Assembly: GCA_021736645.1 (NCBI GenBank)
Contig: JAIPFM010000051.1
Location: 66,513-108,907 of the forward strand
Length of the DNA: 42,395 bases
Direction of reading: 5' to 3'
Source of the DNA: Phycisphaerae bacterium
GTDB lineage: Bacteria > Planctomycetota > Phycisphaerae > Sedimentisphaerales > Anaerobacaceae
Shown: one piece after another, positions 9,017 through 17,549 of the stretch
How positions within the stretch are numbered: position 1 is the stretch's first letter
Layout: each line of letters starts with the position of its first letter
Program-made: the position numbers and the translations under genes
The notes under the pieces: model-generated
Seen by the model: the letters and a program-made list of their open reading frames with translations, nothing else
The model's database searches: none
Told to the model about the DNA's origin: nothing

Positions 9017-9964
9017 TTAAAGGGAGACTGCCAGGGCGCTTGTCTCGGCCTCGGTGCGCATCACACCGTTGTAACAGGCAGGGATTAGAATAGTATCGCC
9101 TGCCTTGTAGGGTACCACCTGTTGATCTTGGGCGACATACTGGCCCTGACCGGACAGGATGACGTGTACCTCGAGTTCCCCTGAGGATATCAGCATTTCC
9201 GTGCCTGGCATCTGGTGTTTTTTGTCCACCGTGAAAAAGTCACAATCCGCAAGGCGTCCCACGCTTTTGGTAGTCAGGTGATCGCCCGAGGCATCAAAAT
9301 GAATACTCTCAATGGCCAGGTCAATGTGCAGTTCTCTGGCCTTGCCCTGGTCATCCACACGATTCCAGTCAAACACACGGTAGGTGGTGTCCGAAGGCTG
9401 CTGAATTTCGGCAATCAGCAAACCTGCACCAATGGCATGGACAGTGCCTGTGGGCAGAAAATGACATTCCCCCACAGTCACAGGTACCTTGATCAACAGG
9501 TCTTCTACTGTGCCGTTTTCAATGGCCTCCCTGAACCGGACCCTGGTCACACCGGGCACCAGTCCTTTGTAGATGCAGGCCCCGGGTTCCGCATGGACCA
9601 CATACCAGCATTCGGTCTTGGGATCACCCTGACCCGTGCTGTCACAGGTGGCCTGATCAGGATGCACCTGCACACTCAGCACGTCCTGCGCATCCAGGAG
9701 CTTGATCAACAGGGGAAACGGCAGGGGGAACTCGGCTTTGCCAGTCAGGGCTTCAGTATGGTCTGTGGCCACATGCCTGAGCGTTTTACCGGCCAGCGGT
9801 CCATTGGTGACCACAGACCTGTCCTCGGGCAGGTCCGCCAGTTCCCAGCTCTCACCAATCTTCGCATCCGTGGGCAAATCCTTGCCAAACACCGTGTGCA
9901 GGGCCCGCCCGCCCCAGATTCGTTCTTTATAAATGGGTTTGAATTTTAAGGGGTATAGATTCAT
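9017..9964 (-). CDS. manA: mannose-6-phosphate isomerase, type I
   Basis: Interconverts mannose 6-phosphate and fructose 6-phosphate in the cytoplasm. The 315-residue protein has the compact length of bacterial short type I enzymes. Zinc ligands are visible: Gln99 and His101 in QVHPDQ, Glu118 in KTECW, and His176 in PTGTVHAIG. The catalytic-arginine region EIQQPSDTTYRVFDWNR follows. ATG at 9964 gives the family N terminus (YPLKFKPIYKERIWGG); the frame is open further upstream to 10195 but encodes nothing recognisable and overlaps the sigma-factor gene region. No strong Shine-Dalgarno is seen. It may feed sugars released by the neighbouring catabolic genes into glycolysis, or supply mannose 6-phosphate for glycan synthesis. 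Confidence 0.93.
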   Translation of the reverse strand: MNLYPLKFKPIYKERIWGGRALHTVFGKDLPTDAKIGESWELADLPEDRSVVTNGPLAGKTLRHVATDHTEALTGKAEFPLPFPLLIKLLDAQDVLSVQVHPDQATCDSTGQGDPKTECWYVVHAEPGACIYKGLVPGVTRVRFREAIENGTVEDLLIKVPVTVGECHFLPTGTVHAIGAGLLIAEIQQPSDTTYRVFDWNRVDDQGKARELHIDLAIESIHFDASGDHLTTKSVGRLADCDFFTVDKKHQMPGTEMLISSGELEVHVILSGQGQYVAQDQQVVPYKAGDTILIPACYNGVMRTEAETSALAVSL

Positions 9965-10029
9965 AGCCTGTATGGTACGTGCAATCCTCGTTTTTGTCCA
10001 GACAGAGCCATCGCAAACTTCAAAACCCG

Positions 10030-10054
10030 GCCCCTCAACATTGGCTTGAGGGGC
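10030..10054. other. 9-bp perfect inverted repeat between divergent manA and sigma-factor genes
   Basis: GCCCCTCAA (10030-10038) and TTGAGGGGC (10046-10054) flank a 7-nt loop. No U-run follows on either strand, so it is more likely an operator or leader stem than a terminator. A related motif, CAAAACCCGGCCCC at 10021 and CAAAACCGGCCCC at 10101, is repeated directly around it. Confidence 0.35.
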
Positions 10055-10163
10055 TCTGGCAGGCAGGGTGCTCCCCTGGGACTGGAGGTTTTGACACTTG
10101 CAAAACCGGCCCCAATCAGGGATAATAAGGATTTCTGAAGGACCCCAGGCTGAGAGTTTACGT

Positions 10164-10739
10164 ATGAGTGATGTAACCCGGATTCTGAATGCCATTGAGC
10201 AGGGTGATGAGGCAGCGACAGATACGCTGCTTCCCCTTGTGTATGATGAATTGCGTCAATTGGCAGCCCAAAAGCTCTCACAGGAACGACCCGACCACAC
10301 CCTTCAGGCCACTGCCCTGGTGCATGAGGCCTATCTCCGTCTCCTGGGACAGGAGGCCTCGAGTTTTAACAACAGAAACCATTTCTTTGGCGCTGCTGCA
10401 AAGGCCATGAGACGCATTCTGGTGGACAGGGCACGCAGTAAAAAACGTCTCAAGCGTGGGGGCGGACACCGTCGTATTGAACTGAATGATGCCTGTATTG
10501 CCGTGGAATCTGCACCGGACACCCTACTGATTCTGGATGAGGCCTTGACCCGACTGTCGAACATCGACTCAGAGGCTGCAAAACTCATTCAACTCTGCTT
10601 CTTTGGAGGATTGACCCTGGAACAGGGCGCAGAGGTCCTTGGCGTCTCATTGCGAACAGCGTATCGCTACTGGGCATTTGCCAGGGCCTGGCTCTATGAT
10701 CATATGGCCAAAGAGGATAAAGCAGAGGCCTCAGCCTAG
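10164..10739 (+). CDS. ECF-type RNA polymerase sigma factor (TIGR02999-like, planctomycete group)
   Basis: A 191-residue sigma factor. Region 2 spans about residues 15-90, with the group hallmark LQATALVHEAYLRL and a basic stretch (RRILVDRARSKKRLKRGGG); region 4 is a helix-turn-helix at about 145-175 (GGLTLEQGAEVLGVSLRTAYRYW). This sequence signature belongs to the ECF group that is expanded in planctomycetes and typically sits beside Ser/Thr kinase genes. The kinase gene here starts 77 nt downstream on the same strand, so the kinase probably replaces an anti-sigma factor, with phosphorylation controlling the sigma factor. ATG at 10164 is chosen because it begins the conserved N terminus; no clear ribosome-binding site is visible. 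Confidence 0.92.
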   Translation: MSDVTRILNAIEQGDEAATDTLLPLVYDELRQLAAQKLSQERPDHTLQATALVHEAYLRLLGQEASSFNNRNHFFGAAAKAMRRILVDRARSKKRLKRGGGHRRIELNDACIAVESAPDTLLILDEALTRLSNIDSEAAKLIQLCFFGGLTLEQGAEVLGVSLRTAYRYWAFARAWLYDHMAKEDKAEASA

Positions 10740-10747
10740 AATTCCTG

Positions 10748-10764
10748 CAAAATAAATTATTTTG
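10748..10764. promoter_or_regulatory. AT-rich palindrome between the sigma-factor and kinase genes
   Basis: CAAAATAA and TTATTTTG form a perfect 8-bp inverted repeat around a single central A, 9 nt after the sigma-factor stop codon. It could be an operator or a weak intercistronic stem; its small size and AT content mean chance occurrence is possible. Confidence 0.25.
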
Positions 10765-10816
10765 TCTGTCATATCTCGGTTCATTTGTCGCATGAAAGGT
10801 TACAGGAGTAATCACA

Positions 10817-13800
10817 ATGGGTTCATCCACAGACAAAATGACAGATGATGTGATCAAGAATGTCAAATCTATCTTCCTCACCGCCCTGGACAAGGACACC
10901 GAAGAAGCACGTCAACTGTACCTGGACGAGGTTTGCGGACATGATTCAGAGCTGCGTGGACAGGTAGACAGGCTCCTCAATGCGCATGATCAGGCCCAGG
11001 GATTCCTTGACCCAGAGGCCTTTGTGTCGATTCCACCGGTGTGCACCGAACTGGCCGGTACCGTGATCGGACATTATACTCTCCGGGAAAAGATCGGTGA
11101 AGGTGGCATGGCCCTGGTGTACAGGGCCGAGCAAACACACCCCTTTCATCGCCAGGTTGCGATCAAGATCATCAAACTCGGCATGGACACCAGAGAAGTG
11201 ATCGCCCGATTCGAGGCCGAACGCCAGGTACTGGCCATGATGGACCATCCCAACATTGCCAGGGTATTGGATGCCGGTGTGACTGAGTCAGGCAAGCCTT
11301 ACTTCGTGATGGAACTGGTGCAGGGTATTTCAATTACAAAGTACTGCGACGAGCACAAGCTGAATACACGAGAGCGCCTGGCATTATTCAGGGACGTGTG
11401 CCATGCTGCTCATCATGCCCATCAAAAGGGGATCATCCATCGAGATTTGAAGCCCTCGAACATTCTGGTGACACTGCGTGACAGCAAGCCAGTGCCCAAG
11501 ATCATTGACTTCGGTATTGCCAAGGCCATCCACCAGAAATTTACAGACAAGACCTTGTTTACACTGCACACACAACTGATTGGCACACCCGAGTACATGA
11601 GCCCGGAGCAGGCCGGGATGGATGGCCTGGATATTGACACACGCACGGATATCTATTCCCTCGGTGTAGTCCTGTATGAACTCCTGGTCGGGACATCGCC
11701 GTTTGATACCCTCATGCTTCGACGTGCAGCCATGGGTGAAATACATCGCATCATTCGCGAAGAAGAACCCTTGCGTCCCAGTACACGCATCTCCGCCATG
11801 GGAAACGTAGCCCAGGAAATCGCTGCCCGACGCGGCACCAATGTGGCGGAACTTTCGAAACGCCTCACCCAGGAACTCGAATGGATTCCTCTGAAGGCCA
11901 TGCGAAAAGACCGGGTGCGTCGCTACAGATCCGCGGCAGAATTTGGAGACGACATCCAGAACTATCTAAATGACAGGCCATTACTGGCTGGTCCGGAATC
12001 CACGGTGTATCGACTACGTAAAGCAGTTCACAAGTACCGCATACCGGTCATGGCCATTTCAGCAGTGATCGTGACATTGATCGCGGGCTTTGTTATCAGT
12101 ACATCGCTATACATGCGTCTACGCATGACTCAGGCAACCATATCTCAAATGGAGGCCCGGACGGAAGTCGACACCAAACTCTCGCCTGTGCATCAGTTGT
12201 ACGCAAACGGTCTATATCAGGCTGCTCTGGAAAAAGTTGAGGCCCTGCTAGGCAAACAGGATTTGGGTGACAAAGCCCTTCTGCTGAGGGCTCAATTGTT
12301 GCATGAGGTGGGACAGTATGAAAACGCTGAAAACGAGCTTTTGAAACTCACCCGAGCCGAACCCCAGATCGCTGGGCCAGCCCACTACCTGCTCGCGCGC
12401 ATCTACGTCATGGTTGATCCTGCCAAGTCAGAAAAGCACACGCAACTGGCAGAATCCATGCACCCTCAGGGTGCAGAGGGATTTTACCTGCGCGGCATGA
12501 CTGCTGTTTCAGCCGATGAAGCCCTGTCATGGTTGTCAGGGGCAGTAGAGCTTGATCACACTCACTATGCGGCTCGAAAAGCCCGGACATTTGCCTATTA
12601 CAATTTGAAGATGTACCAGAAGATGGCTGTAGATGCTGGCATCCTCATTGGGATGCGTCCAGATGATCACATGGGCCATGCCCTGCGTGCAATCGCCCAT
12701 CGCGAACTTGGCCATTTTGAACAGGCCTTGATAGACCATGCCCAAACCATTGAGTTATGCAGAATTCCAGATGAACTATCCAGACTTTATGATCAACGAA
12801 GAATTACCTGTATGAAAATGGGTGACTACGAAGCTGCCCTGGAAGATGCAAGAAAGGTGGCGACCTTGAATGGCCAGGAGGTCTATTATCCGGTCTTTCA
12901 CGCCTTGGTGGCCATGAAGGAGTATGACAAGGCTGAAGCTGAATTCAAGAGAGTGGTTAAACTGAGCGATAGCGCGGCTCGATTTGCAAAGACAGAGGCA
13001 GAAAAAAGGGCTTTCGATCTTCCAAATACAGAACTGGCGTTCGCTTTCCCCAAAGACATCATATCCAGATCTCCATTTTTCTACATGGAACAGGCCGCTC
13101 AATTGCAAGCATTGTTAAAGGAAAAAGCAGAACCTCTTCCCATTCGCGGTGGAGCATGGCTGGGGGACTGGTCCCCTGACGGCAAGCGGATTGCCTACTG
13201 GAAATTCAGTGCGTTCAGTTGGCTGTCAGGTACCATGGAGGGCATTGTAAAGGGACCCAGATCTGGTATTGAAATCTTGGATCTTGACTCAGGCAAGGCC
13301 CGTTTGGTTACCCAATTTGGAGGTCACCCTATGTGGTCACCAGACGGCAGGCACATTGCCTTTACGGCAAGGGAGAATGATGAATTCAATATCTGGTGCG
13401 TGCCAGTGACTGGTGGTCAGCCACAAATGCTGACACCAGGCTACCTTCCACATTGGTCCCGGGATTCCCAGCATATCTTTTGTCGGGCCACTGACGGAAC
13501 CATCTGTTCGATGCCTATAGACCCGCCGAATTCAACACCAGTGCCTGTATTTGAAAACCGTCCAGGGCACATTCTTGAACCTTTTTCCATATCACCTGAT
13601 GAAACCCTGATTGCCATTCAACAATCCAGCGTGATCCACATACTCACGTTTCCCCAAGGCAAGGAAATCAGGCAATGGGAAACACCTTGGCCAATACAGA
13701 ACTGGGCCAGTGAATTACAGTGGCACCCTGATGGAAAAACAGTCATACTCAATTCACATGCCCAGTACAACCAGATGGGTATCTGCCTTTTCAACATCGA

Positions 13801-14278
13801 ACAAAGTGAAGTCACCCATGCATTGAATGTAACCCGTCCCTGGTGTCAAACCATGTGGTCTTCGGACGGATCACAGCTCATCATTCATCCCTATGATCAG
13901 GAAGACCTGTGGCTCATGCCCATAGATCCCAACCTGCCCCTGAATGAAGCCCTGGCACCAGCCTTCACTACGGAAGAATTCCTCGGGGAGTTGCTCGAAA
14001 ATTGGAACCAAAGGATCGAAGCGGATCCTTTGTATGCAGACAACTATGTGTCTCGAGCCGTTGTATTGTTGGCCACCAAAGATTATGTGCATGCAGATCA
14101 AGATCTCAACCGAAGTGCAACACTCATCACCGAGCCCAATGATCCGGCAATTATCGCGATCGACTATTGGGCAGGTGCGTATAAATGGGCAGGCCGTACA
14201 ACAGAGGCCCAGTTGTGGGCCTCTGTAAAAGCGCATCTGGCCGAAAGGTTTCCAGAGCTTAACAAAAATTCCAATTAA
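10817..14278 (+). CDS. membrane Ser/Thr protein kinase with extracytoplasmic TPR and PD40 beta-propeller
   Basis: A 1153-residue receptor-like kinase. Residues 1-80 are a planctomycete-type N-terminal segment. The kinase domain covers about 85-390: glycine loop GEGGMALV (94-101), Lys117 in VAIK, HRD at 208-210, DFG at 231-233 and GTPEYMSPEQAG. One transmembrane helix lies at about 409-430. Outside the membrane are TPR-like helices (about 450-740) and a PD40/TolB-like propeller from about 775, with WSPDGKRIAYW and WSPDGRHIAF blades, then a short TPR tail. ATG at 10817 has AGGAG 8 nt upstream. The gene follows the ECF sigma gene by 77 nt and likely senses envelope conditions to control it. It is followed by a strong terminator at 14302. 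Confidence 0.93.
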   Translation: MGSSTDKMTDDVIKNVKSIFLTALDKDTEEARQLYLDEVCGHDSELRGQVDRLLNAHDQAQGFLDPEAFVSIPPVCTELAGTVIGHYTLREKIGEGGMALVYRAEQTHPFHRQVAIKIIKLGMDTREVIARFEAERQVLAMMDHPNIARVLDAGVTESGKPYFVMELVQGISITKYCDEHKLNTRERLALFRDVCHAAHHAHQKGIIHRDLKPSNILVTLRDSKPVPKIIDFGIAKAIHQKFTDKTLFTLHTQLIGTPEYMSPEQAGMDGLDIDTRTDIYSLGVVLYELLVGTSPFDTLMLRRAAMGEIHRIIREEEPLRPSTRISAMGNVAQEIAARRGTNVAELSKRLTQELEWIPLKAMRKDRVRRYRSAAEFGDDIQNYLNDRPLLAGPESTVYRLRKAVHKYRIPVMAISAVIVTLIAGFVISTSLYMRLRMTQATISQMEARTEVDTKLSPVHQLYANGLYQAALEKVEALLGKQDLGDKALLLRAQLLHEVGQYENAENELLKLTRAEPQIAGPAHYLLARIYVMVDPAKSEKHTQLAESMHPQGAEGFYLRGMTAVSADEALSWLSGAVELDHTHYAARKARTFAYYNLKMYQKMAVDAGILIGMRPDDHMGHALRAIAHRELGHFEQALIDHAQTIELCRIPDELSRLYDQRRITCMKMGDYEAALEDARKVATLNGQEVYYPVFHALVAMKEYDKAEAEFKRVVKLSDSAARFAKTEAEKRAFDLPNTELAFAFPKDIISRSPFFYMEQAAQLQALLKEKAEPLPIRGGAWLGDWSPDGKRIAYWKFSAFSWLSGTMEGIVKGPRSGIEILDLDSGKARLVTQFGGHPMWSPDGRHIAFTARENDEFNIWCVPVTGGQPQMLTPGYLPHWSRDSQHIFCRATDGTICSMPIDPPNSTPVPVFENRPGHILEPFSISPDETLIAIQQSSVIHILTFPQGKEIRQWETPWPIQNWASELQWHPDGKTVILNSHAQYNQMGICLFNIEQSEVTHALNVTRPWCQTMWSSDGSQLIIHPYDQEDLWLMPIDPNLPLNEALAPAFTTEEFLGELLENWNQRIEADPLYADNYVSRAVVLLATKDYVHADQDLNRSATLITEPNDPAIIAIDYWAGAYKWAGRTTEAQLWASVKAHLAERFPELNKNSN

Positions 14279-14301
14279 GACGACAACCTCCTTCAGTACC
14301 A

Positions 14302-14335
14302 GGGCTGCAGGCTTCGGCTTGCAGTCCTTTGTTTT
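14302..14335 (+). terminator. Rho-independent terminator after the kinase gene (TTCG-loop family, copy 1)
   Basis: An 11-bp stem (14302-14312 with 14317-14327, two G-U pairs) closes a TTCG tetraloop and is followed by TTTGTTTT. Nearly the same sequence recurs at 19103 and 21495. Confidence 0.85.
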
Positions 14336-14424
14336 GGCTTTCGTCGTGTCCCACAGAAGTAAATCCATGCACGGTATTTATTTTCAATTTTATATAAGAA
14401 ATCCTGACAAAAAGTCATCCAAAC

Positions 14425-14450
14425 GACGCATGGATTAATGGAGGGAGAGG
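14425..14450 (+). repeat. 26-nt intergenic repeat block, copy A
   Basis: GACGCATG, five variable bases, then ATGGAGGGAGAGG. The same block with identical spacing occurs at 19293-19318. It lies 49 nt before the ATG of the next gene and 90 nt after terminator copy 1. It could be a regulator site or an mRNA leader element. Confidence 0.6.
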
Positions 14451-14498
14451 GAAGATAAGATGTTTGACTTATTTTGTACAAGAAGGAGGTAGGGTTTG

Positions 14499-17258
14499 AT
14501 GAAGACAGGAATTGTATATTATAGTGGATGGATATCAGGCATCTTCGTCTGCTTGTGCCTTGTGGGCCAGGCGGCCAGGGCAGATTTCATCTTTGGTGAG
14601 CCTGAAATGGTACCCAACATCAATAGCGCATATTCTGATGGCTCCCCGCAAATATCTCGCGATGGCCTGGAATTGTACTACAACTATAGTGCTGTTGAAG
14701 GAGAATGTTCTTTCGACATATGGGTGTCAAGAAGGTCAACAACAAAAGATCCCTGGTCTACCCCCATGAAGCTGGGGGTGCCTGTAAATTCACCTGGGCC
14801 ACAACGTACACCGTCCCTTTCTGCTGACGGATTAGAACTCTACTTCTCTGATGGTTTCCCCAATGTCACCGGCTGCACACCAAATCCGGGTGGTTATGGG
14901 CACACTGATCTGTGGGTATCGACTCGCATAAGCAAAGACGCTCCTTGGGGCACTCCGAAGAATCTTGGACCGATAGTCAACACTGTCGATGCGCAAGACA
15001 CGCCTTGTATCTCGGCGAATGGGCTGGAGCTGTACTACATGTCCAATATTCCTGGCGATCCCCGAAACAGTGAAATACTTGTGACGACCCGTCCGACCAA
15101 AGCTGACCCTTGGGGCGAACCGGTAACTCTCAGTTCCAATGTCAACAGTAACGAGTATGAGTATACGCCGTATATCTCCACCAATGGTCTGTCCCTCTTC
15201 TTCTCAAGGGGATTCTCCAAGGCCCACGTGTGGGTCTCCAGACGTTCAACCATCACTGCGCCATGGGGAACAGCCAGACTATTTGAGCCGGTTAATTCGG
15301 GAAATAAAGATGATGTATGGGGTGTCTCGCCAGGAGAGACTGAGTTTTGTATGTCCTTCTCAGAAGAGGATTCAACTCTCTACTTTACTCGCGGTACGGA
15401 CGTGTTTACATATGATTACAGCCTCTGGCAAGTAGAGGTGACTCCCATCCTTGATCTCAATGGTGACAGTGCCATTAACCAATTGGACCTCAACACGTTA
15501 CAAGACCATTTAGGCCGCACAGATAATTCACTCTATGATATTGCTCCGATTCCCTTTGGTGATGGTGTTGTTGATGCCAAGGATTTGCGCGTCCTGAGAG
15601 AGTTCTTGTTGCCTGAACTGGCCATACATCCCCATCCAATCAACAGTCAAGGCAACATTCCCCATGATCCCGTATTAAGCTGGGAGTCCGGCGGTTATGC
15701 TCAAATGCACGATGTGTACTTTGGCACTGATTACGATGATGTCAATGATGCCACGATGGCCGACTCGCCGTATATGGGACGTCAGGAGACAAGCAGTTTT
15801 GATCCGGGGCAACTTCATTTCAGCACCACGTATTACTGGCGCGTAGACGAGGTAAATGGTGCCCCAGACTTCACGGTGTTCAAGGGAGATCTCTGGAGCT
15901 TCACGGTTGAATCCCGGTCGGTTCTGATTCCAGGGGCTACCATTTCCATGACCGCTTCAAGTGCCATGACGACAAGCACACCAGACATGATCATGAATGG
16001 GTCTGGCCTTGAGGGCGACACGCATTCAACGAACAGCCTGGACATGTGGCTCAGTGCGTCGCCTGATCTGTCTCCCTGGTTGATGTGTGAATTCAACCAG
16101 GCACAGAAGCTCGATCACATGCTGATTTGGAACTCTAACACCATTTCTGAAGGATTAATGGGTTGGGGTCTCAAGGACGTGAACATTGAATACTCAGTCA
16201 ATGGCGTGGATTGGACAGGCCTTGGGACATTCACCATCAGCAAGGCCCCTGGTCTTTCGACCTATAGCGAGCCTCAGGGTATTGACTTCGGTTTGGTGCA
16301 GGCCAAATATGTCAGAATGGACATCTTGAATAACTGGGGTGGTTGGGTGAAGCAATATGGTGTGGCGGAAGTCCAATTTTATGGGCTTCCTGTGTATGCA
16401 CATACACCGGTACCTGCCTCCGGTTCAAAGGATGTCCTGCCGAACTCGGTGGTGACGTGGCGTGCAGGTCGTGAAGCGAGTCAACATACAATCTATGTCA
16501 GTGCTGATGCCAATGCTGTGGCCGATGGTCTGGCGCCTTGCGTAACAACCAATACAAACAGTCTGGATCTGACATCCCTGAATCTCCAATTGGATGAGAC
16601 CTATTACTGGCGAGTGGATGAAGTCAATGAGACAGAAACCCCGTCTTTGTGGTCTGGCCCTGTGTGGAGTTTCAGTACGTCACTCACATTGATCGTGGAT
16701 GATTTTGAGAGGTACAGCAAATTCAGTCCGGACCGGCCGTTCCAGACCTGGCTGGACGGACTTGGCTATTCCGCCGATCAGTTCTTGACTGTGGCGTATG
16801 GTGGGAATGGCACTGGCGCTAGCCTGGGCCATGACATCTGGAATCCGAGTAGTCCGTACTTCAATCGACAGATTATGGAAACAACCCGCACGATTATGGG
16901 TAGTAATCAGTCGTTGCCTTTCTATTACACAAATACTGGCGGCGTGGCGTCTCAAATCGATCGTGTGTGGTCGATGCCTCAGGATTGGAGTGGTCATGGT
17001 ATTCAAACCCTGGTGCTGTATTTCTATGGTGCTGCAGGCAATACCGGTCAGTTGTATGCCGAGATCAATGACATCAAGATTCCATATGACGGTGATGCCT
17101 CGAATCTGGGAAAACCAGAATGGAGTACTTGGAATATTGATCTGAGTTCTCTGGATGTCACCCGTGTCAACAGGCTGAGTATTTGTATTGAGGGCGAAGG
17201 TGCCAGTGGATTGCTTCTATTCGACGATATTTCGCTGCACACCCCAGCATCTGAATAG
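14499..17258 (+). CDS. secreted multidomain surface protein: PD40-like propeller, dockerin-like repeat, two Fn3-like modules, discoidin-like domain
   Basis: A 919-residue exported protein with a signal peptide (about 1-28, ending AARA). The N-terminal third has four-plus propeller blades built on 'DGLELYY' and 'DIWVSRR' repeats. At about 320-375 a dockerin-like pair of calcium loops occurs (DLNGDSAINQLDLNTLQ and GDGVVDAKDLRVL). Two Fn3-like modules each end in TYYWRVDEVN, with an F5/8 type C (discoidin)-like domain between them. The C-terminal 190 residues form a beta-sandwich starting IVDDFERYS, probably carbohydrate binding. ATG at 14499 follows a near-perfect AGAAGGAGGT (14481-14490). No catalytic domain is recognised; a role in polysaccharide binding or cell-surface attachment is inferred. 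A decayed extra copy of its second Fn3 end lies just downstream. Confidence 0.88.
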   Translation: MKTGIVYYSGWISGIFVCLCLVGQAARADFIFGEPEMVPNINSAYSDGSPQISRDGLELYYNYSAVEGECSFDIWVSRRSTTKDPWSTPMKLGVPVNSPGPQRTPSLSADGLELYFSDGFPNVTGCTPNPGGYGHTDLWVSTRISKDAPWGTPKNLGPIVNTVDAQDTPCISANGLELYYMSNIPGDPRNSEILVTTRPTKADPWGEPVTLSSNVNSNEYEYTPYISTNGLSLFFSRGFSKAHVWVSRRSTITAPWGTARLFEPVNSGNKDDVWGVSPGETEFCMSFSEEDSTLYFTRGTDVFTYDYSLWQVEVTPILDLNGDSAINQLDLNTLQDHLGRTDNSLYDIAPIPFGDGVVDAKDLRVLREFLLPELAIHPHPINSQGNIPHDPVLSWESGGYAQMHDVYFGTDYDDVNDATMADSPYMGRQETSSFDPGQLHFSTTYYWRVDEVNGAPDFTVFKGDLWSFTVESRSVLIPGATISMTASSAMTTSTPDMIMNGSGLEGDTHSTNSLDMWLSASPDLSPWLMCEFNQAQKLDHMLIWNSNTISEGLMGWGLKDVNIEYSVNGVDWTGLGTFTISKAPGLSTYSEPQGIDFGLVQAKYVRMDILNNWGGWVKQYGVAEVQFYGLPVYAHTPVPASGSKDVLPNSVVTWRAGREASQHTIYVSADANAVADGLAPCVTTNTNSLDLTSLNLQLDETYYWRVDEVNETETPSLWSGPVWSFSTSLTLIVDDFERYSKFSPDRPFQTWLDGLGYSADQFLTVAYGGNGTGASLGHDIWNPSSPYFNRQIMETTRTIMGSNQSLPFYYTNTGGVASQIDRVWSMPQDWSGHGIQTLVLYFYGAAGNTGQLYAEINDIKIPYDGDASNLGKPEWSTWNIDLSSLDVTRVNRLSICIEGEGASGLLLFDDISLHTPASE

Positions 17259-17287
17259 CCAAGACTGGTGGCTCGATAGACAGAGGG

Positions 17288-17490
17288 CTCATTGTCAGCT
17301 GGATGACGGCTACTGATTCTGGAGGCAACAATGTGGATCTCGACGAGGGCGAAACCTACTACTGACGCGTGGATGAAGTCAATGAGGCAGAGACTCCATC
17401 CGTGTGGCGGGGACCTGTGTGGCACTTTGCCACGTCACTCGCGTTTACCGAGGATGGCTTATAGGCTGACTGGCAATTCAGTCCGGACCG
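17288..17490 (+). pseudogene. decayed fragment of an Fn3-like module homologous to the end of the preceding gene
   Basis: In the frame containing GGC at 17324, translation gives ETYY, a stop, RVDEVNEAETPSVW, GPVWHFATSLAF, EDGL, a stop, then FSPDR and a third stop. This matches ETYYWRVDEVNETETPSLW, GPVWSFSTSLTL and FSPDR at about 16590-16733 in the intact gene. The first stop is a TGG-to-TGA change of the invariant Trp. Nucleotide identity is high across the stretch and ends abruptly after ATTCAGTCCGGACCG (17476-17490). It is a tandem duplicate or the residue of a longer gene lost by deletion. No start or ribosome-binding site precedes it. Confidence 0.75.
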
Positions 17491-17549
17491 TTGAATGTAA
17501 AGAGAAAACAGAAAGAAAAGAAAACAGAAACTTGAAAGGCAGGGTAAAA

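Noticed and set aside
10030..10054. Rho-independent terminator interpretation of the GCCCCTCAA hairpin
   Set aside because: It lies between divergent genes and has no U-run on either strand.
17331..17549. N-terminal extension of the SGNH hydrolase frame
   Set aside because: It runs through the decayed Fn3 fragment in another frame and would place the signal peptide internally.
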